From Oscillospiraceae bacterium (GTDB lineage: Bacteria; Bacillota; Clostridia; Oscillospirales; CAG-272): a stretch of DNA of 64,000 nt. The translations under genes were made by a program, and so were the position numbers. Shown piece by piece: positions 52,082 through 60,253 of the stretch. Location of the stretch: the NCBI GenBank assembly GCA_015064385.1, contig SVSI01000001.1, positions 196,041 through 260,040 on the forward strand, read 5' to 3'. Below the pieces are notes generated by a model that did not search any database, was not told the DNA's origin, and saw only the letters and a program-made list of their open reading frames with translations. Numbering within the stretch: position 1 is the stretch's first letter; every line of letters starts with the position of its first letter.

Positions 52082-52114
52082 ATGACATAATTTACACATC
52101 AAGGGTAATATAAT
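52082..52114 (+). promoter_or_regulatory. Possible spoIIG promoter with long spacer
   Basis: ATGACA (52082-52087), 21 bp, TATAAT (52109-52114). B. subtilis spoIIG also has near-consensus boxes with an over-long (22 bp) spacer that Spo0A compensates for. No clear 0A box (TGTCGAA) was found nearby, so this remains a candidate. Confidence 0.4.
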
Positions 52115-52155
52115 CTAATTACAGAAGAAATGAAAGGCGAGGGCAGAGCACGAAA

Positions 52156-53007
52156 ATGACTGTGTATTACGACGTGTTTTTTGTTATAAATCTGTGCATG
52201 GACCTTCTTCTTTTTATTTCCGTAGCCAAGCTTCTTCGCATAAGGGTGATATTTCGCCGCGCTTTTCTCGCCGCGCTCGTCAGCGCGGGAGTTTCCATAC
52301 TGCTGTGCACCTTTGCGGGAAATACTCTTTTTTCGTTTTTTATACATATTTCGGCCGTACTGCTTGCCTGCTTTATTTGCTTTGATAAGCTTCCCGCCCT
52401 GCGATTTGGTTCGATATACGCTCTTTTTCTCGTCCTAGAGGCGGGACTCTCCTTTGCTCTGACGAAGTTGTTTTCTCTGATAAACGATAATTTTGAGGTG
52501 AAGCAGGCGAGCGGATCGGGAGGGATAATCCCGATAGCTTTGTGTGCGATCTCGGTTTTGCTCTCCGGCATCGTGTCCCGTGTTTTCTCGCGCATAAAAA
52601 GAAAAAGAATGCCAAAGAGCGCGATCGTTACCGTTTTTTCGGGGGAAAGCAAAACGGTAATGAGTGCCTATTGCGATAGCGGAAACCTTTTGCGAGAGCC
52701 GATGGGAGGGTTGCCCGTTATAATCACGGGCGCGGGGAAGATGCACTCTATCGTTCCTCCCGAGCTTTACGGTGTGTTCTTCGCCTCCGAAAAGTGTCTT
52801 GGCGAGAGCACTCTCGACGGGGCAAGACGGCTCCGCATAATACCGATAATGCCCGTGGGTACGGGAGGAGCGCGCGTCCTTTTCGGGTACGTGCCGGACA
52901 GAGTGCTCGTGGACGGAAGAGAGGTAGAGGTATGCATTGCGCTCGATACGGGTAACGACAGCTTCGGGGGATACGATTCGCTGCTTCCGAGTGCTCTTAT
53001 AAAATAG
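52156..53007 (+). CDS. spoIIGA: Sigma-E processing peptidase SpoIIGA
   Basis: 283 residues. Five N-terminal spans (about 1-140; start TVYYDVFFVINLCMDLLLF is typical) and a C-terminal aspartic peptidase domain with the catalytic motif AYCDSGNLL (Asp near 173). It cleaves the pro-peptide of sigma-E after a signal from the forespore. It directly precedes its substrate gene, as in other spore formers. A GAGGG lies rather far upstream of the ATG. Confidence 0.92.
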   Translation: MTVYYDVFFVINLCMDLLLFISVAKLLRIRVIFRRAFLAALVSAGVSILLCTFAGNTLFSFFIHISAVLLACFICFDKLPALRFGSIYALFLVLEAGLSFALTKLFSLINDNFEVKQASGSGGIIPIALCAISVLLSGIVSRVFSRIKRKRMPKSAIVTVFSGESKTVMSAYCDSGNLLREPMGGLPVIITGAGKMHSIVPPELYGVFFASEKCLGESTLDGARRLRIIPIMPVGTGGARVLFGYVPDRVLVDGREVEVCIALDTGNDSFGGYDSLLPSALIK

Positions 53008-53028
53008 TCATTGATAGGGAGAAGATTC

Positions 53029-53736
53029 ATGAAAAAGAGAAGAAGATTTATAAACACGCTTTTGAAAAAAATTACTCGCAGAGAGTCGCGCGGATTTCAG
53101 ATATACTACGTAAACGGAGCAGACACCTTGCCGCTTCCGCTCACACCCGAGGAGGAGTTTGACATTCTCTCTCGTCTTGACGGAGACCCCCGTCTGCGAA
53201 GCGTGCTCGTAGAGAGAAATCTTCGTCTCGTGGTATATATCGCAAAGAAATTCGAGAGCACGGGGATCGGACTTGAAGATCTTATTTCAATAGGTACGAT
53301 AGGTCTTATCAAGGCAATAAACACCTTTAAGGCAGACAAAAACATAAAGCTCGCCACGTACGCCTCGCGCTGTATTGAAAACGAGATACTGATGTATCTG
53401 CGAAAGACTACCAAATACGTGGAGATATCAATAGACGAGCCGCTGAACGTCGATTACGACGGCAACGAGCTTCTCCTCTCCGACGTACTCAGCTCGGACG
53501 GTGACACGGTCGGCTCGGCACTTGAGACTGCAGAGGAAAAAAGAACGCTCAGATGTGCGCTCGGATGCCTTTCGGTACGCGAACGCGAGATAATCGAGCT
53601 ACGCTTCGGTCTGCGGGACGGCAGGGAATATACGCAAAAGGACGTGGCGAAAATGCTCGGAATATCGCAGTCATACATATCCCGCCTTGAAAAGAAGAGC
53701 ATCGCGCGTCTGCGTCAGGAAATATCGAACGCGTAA
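53029..53736 (+). CDS. sigE: Sporulation sigma-E precursor
   Basis: 235 residues from the ATG at 53029 (AGGGAG upstream; a TTG 18 bases earlier is less likely). A basic pro-sequence (1-25) is followed by [21 protein letters not shown]. subtilis pro-sigma-E has YYIGGSEALPPPL at the same place, so the cleavage site at Tyr26-Tyr27 is conserved. Regions 2 ([16 protein letters not shown]), 3 and 4 ([20 protein letters not shown]) are complete. It controls early mother-cell genes. sigG, often next in Bacillus and Clostridium, is missing here. Confidence 0.94.
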   Translation: MKKRRRFINTLLKKITRRESRGFQIYYVNGADTLPLPLTPEEEFDILSRLDGDPRLRSVLVERNLRLVVYIAKKFESTGIGLEDLISIGTIGLIKAINTFKADKNIKLATYASRCIENEILMYLRKTTKYVEISIDEPLNVDYDGNELLLSDVLSSDGDTVGSALETAEEKRTLRCALGCLSVREREIIELRFGLRDGREYTQKDVAKMLGISQSYISRLEKKSIARLRQEISNA

Positions 53737-53921
53737 AAATAATACCAAACGATACCTTTTGCAACTGCATAGAGGAACGAAAAGAGCTAAACTGCAAGTG
53801 TCCTCGAAATATACGGGATCCCGGGCGCGCAAAACCGTACGATTATCTTTGACGCGCCAAAGCGGATAAATTTTTACAGGAAGGCACCGTGTATTTTAGC
53901 CGGACAAAACAGTGAAGGGAA

Positions 53922-54173
53922 GTGAGGTCGATCAAAAAATTCTTGTCTCGTAAATTTCTTCTTGCTCTTTTTGCATCGGTGTTTTCCGCAGTGATGGCTT
54001 TTGGCGGCAATATGGGCGAATTTGGAAGTATTTGCTCGCTCGTCTGTGCCTTTGCGGCTCCCGTTTGTTACGTTGTGACCGAAGGTAAAATAGATGCTAA
54101 AGCGCTTGAGATCATGTCCGAGTCCGCCAAAAAGGCGTCCGAAATACTCGACTCAAAGTGCGCGGAAGAATAA
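53922..54173 (+). CDS. Small holin-like membrane protein
   Basis: 83 residues from a GTG at 53922 (start uncertain; the ribosome site is very close, and a TTG at 53943 is an alternative). The pattern SRKFLLALFASVFSAVMAFGG, a second span ending AAPVCYVVTEG, then KIDAKALE, is that of short phage-type holins, which have SRKFW-x-AL... and end GE-x-VDAA. Followed by a terminator. It sits after sigE with no other phage genes, so it may be a domesticated holin used in sporulation or lysis; that is inference. Confidence 0.6.
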   Translation: MRSIKKFLSRKFLLALFASVFSAVMAFGGNMGEFGSICSLVCAFAAPVCYVVTEGKIDAKALEIMSESAKKASEILDSKCAEE

Positions 54174-54176
54174 AAG

Positions 54177-54211
54177 AAAAAGTCCTTGCATTACGGTGCA
54201 GGGACTTTTTT
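54177..54211 (+). terminator. Terminator after the holin-like gene
   Basis: AAAGTCCTTGCA / TGCAGGGACTTT with a 6-nt loop and T6. Confidence 0.88.
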
Positions 54212-54212
54212 G

Positions 54213-54241
54213 TTGACTTTTCAACCAATCTGTGCTATACT
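54213..54241 (+). promoter_or_regulatory. Promoter of the SCP2-aminotransferase operon
   Basis: TTGACT (54213-54218), 17 bp, TATACT (54236-54241); start near 54248. Confidence 0.8.
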
Positions 54242-54278
54242 GTGAAAAATGCAAAAAATGCGAAAGAAGGTACATAAA

Positions 54279-55034
54279 GTGACAGATCCGAGAACAATGG
54301 CGTATATAAATCTTTTTGCCGTACTCGGCACGCTCCCTTATCTCTGCGAGACCGATGCAGAGGCGAGAGAGCTTGCAAACGTCAAAAGGGTTACGATAGG
54401 AATTTCGGTAAAGGACGGACCTTGCGGTAAGCTCACGTTTGAAAACGGCGGATGCGAGGTAACGGATGGCTGTGATCCCTGTGATATAAAGCTCGTTTTC
54501 CCCTCGTGTGAAAAGTTCAACGCAATGATAGACGGAACGTACACACCCATTCCGAGAAAGGGATTTCTCAAGCTCGGATTTCTCACCAAAAACTTCATAA
54601 AGCTCACCGATATTCTTACTAAATACTTAAGATGCGAGAAAAAGGATCTCGAAAACAGAGAGTTTTTTGAAAAGAGCACCACGCTGATGTTCCACCTTAT
54701 CCTTTCGGCTATCGCGCAGATAGGAAATCAGGACAAGGTCGGAAAAGCGAGCGCGTCTTATATAACCGACGGAACGGTAAAGATGTCGGCGGGAGATTTT
54801 ATCACTCTTTCGGTTGACATAAAGGATCATAAGCTGACCGCCGTACACTCCGCGCCCGAGAAATTCACCTCGTTTATGGCGTTTGACTCGGTAGAAACGG
54901 CGAGAGCTCTCTTTGACGGAGAGATAAACGCGGTCGCGTGCATAGGCACGGGCAACGTAAGAGTTGGCGGAATGATATCTCAGGTAGATAACGTCAACAG
55001 AATACTCGACAGAGTTGCTCTGTACCTTGCCTGA
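54279..55034 (+). CDS. SCP2-like lipid-binding domain protein
   Basis: 251 residues from a GTG at 54279 with AAGAAGG 8 bases upstream; the ATG at 54249 falls at the predicted transcription start. Residues about 30-110 carry an SCP2 sterol-carrier pattern (GPCGKLTFENGGCEVTDG, IKLVFPSCEKFNAMIDG), and a second, similar pattern lies at about 165-240. No signal peptide. It is cotranscribed with a class III aminotransferase 14 bases downstream. A hydrophobic-ligand carrier is likely; ligand unknown. Confidence 0.72.
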   Translation: MTDPRTMAYINLFAVLGTLPYLCETDAEARELANVKRVTIGISVKDGPCGKLTFENGGCEVTDGCDPCDIKLVFPSCEKFNAMIDGTYTPIPRKGFLKLGFLTKNFIKLTDILTKYLRCEKKDLENREFFEKSTTLMFHLILSAIAQIGNQDKVGKASASYITDGTVKMSAGDFITLSVDIKDHKLTAVHSAPEKFTSFMAFDSVETARALFDGEINAVACIGTGNVRVGGMISQVDNVNRILDRVALYLA

Positions 55035-55048
55035 AAGGAGAAAAGCAG

Positions 55049-56302
55049 ATGAAAAAGATATATACTTACGAAAAGAGCCGCGAGGCGTTCGAGCGCGCGA
55101 CTAAGGTAATTCCTTCGGGCATTTACGGACACCAGGGACCCGCAGAGGGCTGCTATACCCCAGTTGAGGCGTTTCCTTTCTTCTCGTCAAGAGCTCAGGG
55201 CTCGTATCTCTGGGATCTTGACGGCAACCGCTTTATAGACTATATGTGTGCGTACGGTCCGAACGTTCTCGGATACAATGATCCCGAAATAGACGAGGCG
55301 GCGGCAAAGCAGAGAGCTATCGGAGACTGCACCACTTTGCCTTCTACCAAGATGGTAGAGTTTGCAGAGCTTCTCGTTGATACGGTGGCATCGGCCGACT
55401 GGGCGTTCTTTGCAAAAAACGGAAACGACGTTACTACTATGGCAGTAATGGCGGCAAGAGCATATACTCACAGAAAGAAGATCGTTTTCTTCAAGGGATA
55501 TTATCACGGAGTTGCTCCGTGGACTCAGAAGATCGATTACGCGGGCGTTATCGAAGAGGACGTAATGCACAATATTTACGTTAATTGGAACGATCTTGAG
55601 GGACTCAAGCAGGTTTTCGAGGAAAACAAAGGACAGATAGCGGCAGTCATCTCGCAACCCTATATGCACGGAAACTTTATGGATAACGAGCTTCCCGCAG
55701 AGGGCTTCTGGCAGGGAGTACGTAAGCTTTGTACCGATAACGGTACCGTCCTCGTCGTTGACGACGTGCGCGCGGGATTCAGACTTGACATTGCGGGCTC
55801 CGACCACTATTTCGGATTTGAAGCCGATCTTATCTGCTTCTGTAAAGCGCTTGCAAACGGATATAACGTATCTGCACTCTGCGGCAAGGAATTCCTTAAA
55901 AACACGGTATCGGGAATGTCATATACGGGCAGCTATTGGCTTTCTGCCGTACCCTTTGCCGCAGGAATTGCCTGCATAAACAAAATGAAGAGGATAAACT
56001 CTCCGAAAATACTTATCGAAAAGGGAACTGCCCTCAAAAACGGACTTATCGACGCGGGCAAGAAATACGGCTTTGATCTTCGCGTTACCGGAGTACCCTC
56101 GCTGTTTTATCTCCGCATTGCCGACGATCCTACGCTTATGCTCCATCAGGAGTGGATCGCCGAGTGTGTAAAGCGAGGAGTGTTCTTCACTAACCATCAT
56201 AACCATTTCATAAACGCATCGCTCACGGACGAGGACATAAAAGAAACCGTCGAGATAGCGGACGAAGCATTCTCGGTTGTGAGGGATAGGCACGAGAAGT
56301 AA
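55049..56302 (+). CDS. Class III PLP-dependent aminotransferase (HemL-like)
   Basis: 417 residues; ATG after AAAGGAG. Fold-type I class III enzyme: GSYLWDLDGNRFIDYMCAYG, FFAKNGNDVTTMAVMAAR, VVDDVRAGFR (PLP-pyridine Asp) and ICFCKALANGYNVSAL (Schiff-base Lys). Closest in pattern to glutamate-1-semialdehyde aminomutases, but no other haem gene is nearby and the partner is an SCP2 protein. The substrate is therefore unknown; an aminotransferase or mutase on a lipid-like or small acid substrate is possible. Confidence 0.88.
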   Translation: MKKIYTYEKSREAFERATKVIPSGIYGHQGPAEGCYTPVEAFPFFSSRAQGSYLWDLDGNRFIDYMCAYGPNVLGYNDPEIDEAAAKQRAIGDCTTLPSTKMVEFAELLVDTVASADWAFFAKNGNDVTTMAVMAARAYTHRKKIVFFKGYYHGVAPWTQKIDYAGVIEEDVMHNIYVNWNDLEGLKQVFEENKGQIAAVISQPYMHGNFMDNELPAEGFWQGVRKLCTDNGTVLVVDDVRAGFRLDIAGSDHYFGFEADLICFCKALANGYNVSALCGKEFLKNTVSGMSYTGSYWLSAVPFAAGIACINKMKRINSPKILIEKGTALKNGLIDAGKKYGFDLRVTGVPSLFYLRIADDPTLMLHQEWIAECVKRGVFFTNHHNHFINASLTDEDIKETVEIADEAFSVVRDRHEK

Positions 56303-56306
56303 AACA

Positions 56307-56335
56307 AAAAACGCTTGCAATTTGCAAGCGTTTTT
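56307..56335. terminator. Bidirectional terminator
   Basis: AAAACGCTTGCAA / TTTGCAAGCGTTTT between the convergent aminotransferase and DUF1385 genes, with flanking A and T tracts. Confidence 0.9.
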
Positions 56336-56339
56336 GTTT

Positions 56340-57554
56340 TTACCAATTATCGCTTTCCTTATCCTCGGGGATGACCTCGCTTATTGCTCTTATGGCGCAC
56401 TCGATCATATCGTCGGTCGGCTCTTTCGTGGTTATGTGCTGGAGCCATACGCCGGGAGCGGAGATTATTCTCGTTACGATATTATCTCGGCGTCCCGCAA
56501 ACTTGATAAGCTCGTATCCGATACCTACGATAAGGGGTACGAGAATTATTCTGAAGAGCATACGCGGCAAAAGGGCGTCAAACTGAATGAAGCTTCCGAG
56601 AACTATTCCCACGAGAACGACGAGAACGATAAAGGACGTTCCGCATCTCGGGTGGAATCTCTTTTGCGCTCTTACGTTTTCAACGGTCAGTTCAAGTCCC
56701 TTTTCGTAGCAGAAGATGGTCTTGTGCTCTGCGCCGTGGTACATAAACGTTCTTCTGATGTCCTTCATAAAGGAAACTGCCCACATATAAGTAACGAGCA
56801 GAGCGAGCTTTATTACGCCCGTGAACGCGCTTCTGCCAAGCTGGTCAAGATAGCTCGGATCCTCGGGAAGTGCGCCGAAAATCAGCTTGTATATAAATTC
56901 GGGCAGGAACACGAAAAGTCCGACGACGAGAAAGAGTGCGAGCACTACGCTTATCAGCATTACCCAGCCCATCTCGGAGTCCTTTTTCTTTTCCTTTTCG
57001 GCGGGCTTTTCTACGGGAGTTTCCGTTTTGTTTTCGGGCTCACTCTCTGCCTCTGCGGCGATTTCATCTTCGCTATTTTCTTCAGCAACTACGGGAGATT
57101 CTTCATTTATCTCCTCGGCAATTTCTTCCGCGTCCGCATCGGTCGTTTCCTCCTCGACCGGCGCCGTCTCGGTTTCCTTTGCGGCTCTGTACTCGGCAAG
57201 GAGCTCCTCGTAGGGGACACCCTCCTTTTTAGCTCTTTTCTTTAGTGCTTTGAGCTCTTTTTCCTCTTTTTCCTGGCGCTCAAGCTCTTCAAGGTCCATA
57301 GCGATCTCGGCAGATTCGGAAAGGCATTTATATCCCGAAACCAGAGATGAGATCATATTGAAGATTCCTCGTACGAAGGGAATCTTGGAGAGAACGGATA
57401 CTTTGTTTGAATTTTTCCAGTCCTTCATAACGATTTCACCCTTGGGGTTGCGGATCGCCATAGCGGTCTTTTCGGGACCGCGCATCATAATACCCTCGAT
57501 CAGCGCCTGACCGCCGATAGAGGTCTTTTTCATCTGACAACTTTTATCTGACAT
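56340..57554 (-). CDS. DUF1385 membrane protein with acidic insert
   Basis: 404 residues. N-terminal GGQALIEGIMMRGPEKTAMAI and C-terminal EHKTIFCYEKG and RFHPRCGTSF are hallmarks of DUF1385 (B. subtilis YqhQ); four or five spans. Between residues about 85 and 195 there is a Glu/Ala/Lys/Thr-rich disordered insert that ordinary family members (about 310 residues) lack. Function of the family is not established. Confidence 0.9.
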   Translation of the reverse strand: MSDKSCQMKKTSIGGQALIEGIMMRGPEKTAMAIRNPKGEIVMKDWKNSNKVSVLSKIPFVRGIFNMISSLVSGYKCLSESAEIAMDLEELERQEKEEKELKALKKRAKKEGVPYEELLAEYRAAKETETAPVEEETTDADAEEIAEEINEESPVVAEENSEDEIAAEAESEPENKTETPVEKPAEKEKKKDSEMGWVMLISVVLALFLVVGLFVFLPEFIYKLIFGALPEDPSYLDQLGRSAFTGVIKLALLVTYMWAVSFMKDIRRTFMYHGAEHKTIFCYEKGLELTVENVRAQKRFHPRCGTSFIVLVVLVGIVLGSFIQFDALLPRMLFRIILVPLIVGIGYELIKFAGRRDNIVTRIISAPGVWLQHITTKEPTDDMIECAIRAISEVIPEDKESDNW

Positions 57555-57645
57555 TTTTATCTCCGAATAGATATTTTAGTATATATACGAGTTTATCGTA
57601 CATTTATTAACACACGGTGAATTTACTTATATTTTTGTGTAATTT

Positions 57646-58641
57646 TTAGTTATTTTCCTTGTTTTTCAGCGTTACGTCCGAGAGGGGATTGGCTCTCATT
57701 GCCTCTTCCATCTGGGTATTACTGATGTGAGTGTATATCTGCGTTGTGTTAAGCTGCTCGTGACCGAGAATGTCTTTGAGCACGCGTATATCGACCTGAC
57801 CGCTCTGATACATCAGAGTTGCCGCCGTGTGACGGAGCTTATGTACCGAGAATTTACGGTATCCGAGTCCGGCGCGCTTCAGATATTTTTCTACCATCCA
57901 TTGAACGGTCTTTATCGAGATCCGGTCTCCGAGACGGCTGATAAAAAGCGCGTTTTTATCGTGTATTTCCACTCTTGCACGGGTGGGGATGTAGTTTTTC
58001 AGCGCGCTTTGACACGCCTCGTTGAGATATACTATCCTGTTCTTGCTTCCTTTACCCGTGACCTTGAGCGAGCGCATATCGGGATCAATATCGGCAAATG
58101 ATATTCCCACGAGCTCGGAAAGACGCATTCCGCAGTTGAGAAATAGGGTGACTATCGCAAAATCGCGCTCTCTGAATTTTGACTCGGTGTCGCTCTCTAT
58201 TGCCGAAAGAAGGGACATACACTCGTCAACGGTGAGATATTTGGGAAGAGCACGCTTTACGCTCGGAGAGTCGATATCCTTTGCGGGATTATCACTGAGA
58301 AGGTGCTTGTTTACGGTGTAATATCTGAAAAAGCTGCGTATTGCCGAGAGCTTTCTCGCTGTTACGGACGACTTGTTCCCTCTGTATCTTGCGGCGTACA
58401 TGAGAAAGCTCATTATAACGTCGGGCGTTATTTTTGACAGAAATTCGATATCAACGTCCGAAATATCGGTCTCGTCTATTTTTTCGGTGTCACTTTCGCG
58501 CACTCCGTTTTCGACGGCTTTTACGTATTTCAGAAAAAGAGCAAGATCTATTTCGTACTGCTCGACCGTCTTGGGCGAGCGGTTTTGTATCAGCTGCTTG
58601 TACGCCGAAAATTGAGTTATAACGTTCGGAAGCTTTTGCAC
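57646..58641 (-). CDS. XerC/D-like tyrosine recombinase
   Basis: 331 residues, GTG start with AAGGAG upstream. SAM-like N-terminal DNA-binding domain (about 10-125) with an acidic insert near 45-65, then the catalytic domain: CGMRLSEL (Arg), GKGSKNR (Lys), HKLRHTAA (His, Arg), LGHEQLN (His) and TQIYTH (Tyr). All six active residues are present. No integrase-associated genes, attachment sites or cargo lie next to it, so a chromosomal Xer-type resolvase is likelier than a mobile-element integrase. Confidence 0.9.
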   Translation of the reverse strand: MQKLPNVITQFSAYKQLIQNRSPKTVEQYEIDLALFLKYVKAVENGVRESDTEKIDETDISDVDIEFLSKITPDVIMSFLMYAARYRGNKSSVTARKLSAIRSFFRYYTVNKHLLSDNPAKDIDSPSVKRALPKYLTVDECMSLLSAIESDTESKFRERDFAIVTLFLNCGMRLSELVGISFADIDPDMRSLKVTGKGSKNRIVYLNEACQSALKNYIPTRARVEIHDKNALFISRLGDRISIKTVQWMVEKYLKRAGLGYRKFSVHKLRHTAATLMYQSGQVDIRVLKDILGHEQLNTTQIYTHISNTQMEEAMRANPLSDVTLKNKENN

Positions 58642-58767
58642 GGCACGTTTTCTCCTTCCAAATGTGCGTATAATTATGTTAATTATAAATAATATTTACT
58701 GTATGGTGGTTTTTTGTTCACAATTATGTATTAAAATTATCACAGAGATTTATTTTGGGAGAATTTT

Positions 58768-59358
58768 ATGGATCTTTACAAAAAGCAAGGTTATCAGGTC
58801 GTACGACTTGGACTTTATCAGTTTGGAATGACTCTTTTCGGACTCGTGGTTGCTATGGCTACCAGAGATCCCGATAATCTGCGCTCGCCTCTTTTCATCG
58901 GCTCGGGCATCTTTTCAGCGATCTTTTATCTTTATCTGATCTACTCGCTCGTATATGAGCTTGGTCAGAAGGACGGAATAAAGATCGAGGCGGGCAAATG
59001 CGAATACAGACCGCTTACCGGACTTTGGCTCGCTCTTGCCGCGAACGCGCTCAATATCCTGCTCGGAATACTCAGCTTTATCGGAAAGGTCGTGTTTGAC
59101 GCAAAAGGCGCCGAGTGGGCGCTCCAGCTCTACGGAGTTGCAAACGCGATTGCAAAATTCATTCAGGGAATGTACGTTGCGATCCTCACGCTTATCGTGG
59201 ATGAAAGCTACGCAAATCTGCTCACACCCATTCCGGGTATTATCGTGTGTACGCTTGCTTACGTCCTCGGAGTTAAGTACTGCAACGGCGTGAGAAAGCC
59301 GAAGCCGAAAGAGGACAAATACGCTCCCAAGGTATCAAGACCTGCTAAAAAAGACTGA
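58768..59358 (+). CDS. Unknown membrane protein, four to five spans
   Basis: 196 residues, ATG after GGGAGA. Spans at about 15-32, 42-62, 83-105, 120-140 and 152-170, with a Lys/Pro-rich cytosolic tail (KPKPKEDKYAPKVSRPAKKD). Likely a six-helix or Yip1-like small membrane protein, but no family is recognised. Upstream of cwlD on the same strand. Confidence 0.72.
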   Translation: MDLYKKQGYQVVRLGLYQFGMTLFGLVVAMATRDPDNLRSPLFIGSGIFSAIFYLYLIYSLVYELGQKDGIKIEAGKCEYRPLTGLWLALAANALNILLGILSFIGKVVFDAKGAEWALQLYGVANAIAKFIQGMYVAILTLIVDESYANLLTPIPGIIVCTLAYVLGVKYCNGVRKPKPKEDKYAPKVSRPAKKD

Positions 59359-59436
59359 AAATTCATTTGTATTTTTACACCCGCCACAGCATATATATGG
59401 TAAAAACATCTATGTCCTGGGCGGGTGATCGTGTAT

Positions 59437-60213
59437 ATGCAAAGCTTAAAGGGGAAGAAAAGGATATTTGGTCTGCGCGAGAGCTTTTCGTATCTTGCCT
59501 GCGCCGCGGTCTTTACCGTCTGCGCCATTTTAGTCGGCTTTTTTTCAAAAGAGCTTACGTATGATATTTTAACAGAAAACGCAATCAATGTCAATAGCGG
59601 TGTAGGTGAAAAGAGCGAAAGGGTGATCATTCTCGATCCCGGACATGGCGGACTTGATTCGGGTGCGGTGGGACTCAGCGGTACGCTTGAAAAGGAGCTT
59701 AACCTCGATATTGCGATGAAGGTTCGCGATATACTCGTTTTTAACGGATACACCGTTGTAATGACGCGTACTGACGACAGTATGTATTATGACGAAAATC
59801 TGTCTCTTTCAAAAAAGGTTCAGGATACCCGTCATCGGGTGGAAATGATGGGCGAATATGAAAACTGCATTTTCGTCAGCATACACCTCAACAAGTTCGT
59901 CAGCGAAAAATACAGCGGACTTCAGGTATATTATTCTCCTAACGTTTCGGAAAGCTTTGATATAGCAAAGGGCATACAGACCTATGCAAAGGACCTTCTT
60001 CAAAAGGACAACGACCGCAAGGTGAAAAAATCAAACGCAACGATATACGTGCTTGATAAAGCGACCGTACCCGCCGTTTTAGTTGAGTGCGGGTTTCTCT
60101 CAAACGTGGCGGAGGAAAAGAAGCTTTGCGACGAAAATTACCGAAAAGATATTGCAAGCGTTCTGTTTTTGGCGCTTGACGACTATATTTCGGGCGAAAA
60201 ATATGAAAAATAA
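59437..60213 (+). CDS. cwlD: N-acetylmuramoyl-L-alanine amidase, CwlD-type
   Basis: 258 residues from the ATG at 59437. GCGGGTGATC (59421-59430) resembles a long Shine-Dalgarno; GTG codons at 59425 and 59431 are alternatives. One N-terminal span (about 19-40), then an Amidase_3 zinc domain: LDPGHGGLDSG (His), EKELNLDIA (Glu), VSIHLN (His), VLVECGFLSN (catalytic Glu). CwlD-type enzymes remove stem peptides for muramic lactam formation in the spore cortex. Vegetative amidases share the domain, but the size and single anchor fit CwlD. Confidence 0.87.
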   Translation: MQSLKGKKRIFGLRESFSYLACAAVFTVCAILVGFFSKELTYDILTENAINVNSGVGEKSERVIILDPGHGGLDSGAVGLSGTLEKELNLDIAMKVRDILVFNGYTVVMTRTDDSMYYDENLSLSKKVQDTRHRVEMMGEYENCIFVSIHLNKFVSEKYSGLQVYYSPNVSESFDIAKGIQTYAKDLLQKDNDRKVKKSNATIYVLDKATVPAVLVECGFLSNVAEEKKLCDENYRKDIASVLFLALDDYISGEKYEK

Positions 60214-60253
60214 AAGAAAATACGACTTTATATAAAGAAAAGGACTTTTCAAA

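Noticed and set aside
53740..53920. Sigma-F/G promoter ahead of the holin-like gene
   Set aside because: No pair of boxes matched either consensus well enough to report.
53922..58641. Prophage remnant from the holin-like gene plus the tyrosine recombinase
   Set aside because: They are 3.5 kb apart on opposite strands, separated by ordinary metabolic genes, with no capsid, terminase or attachment-site duplication.
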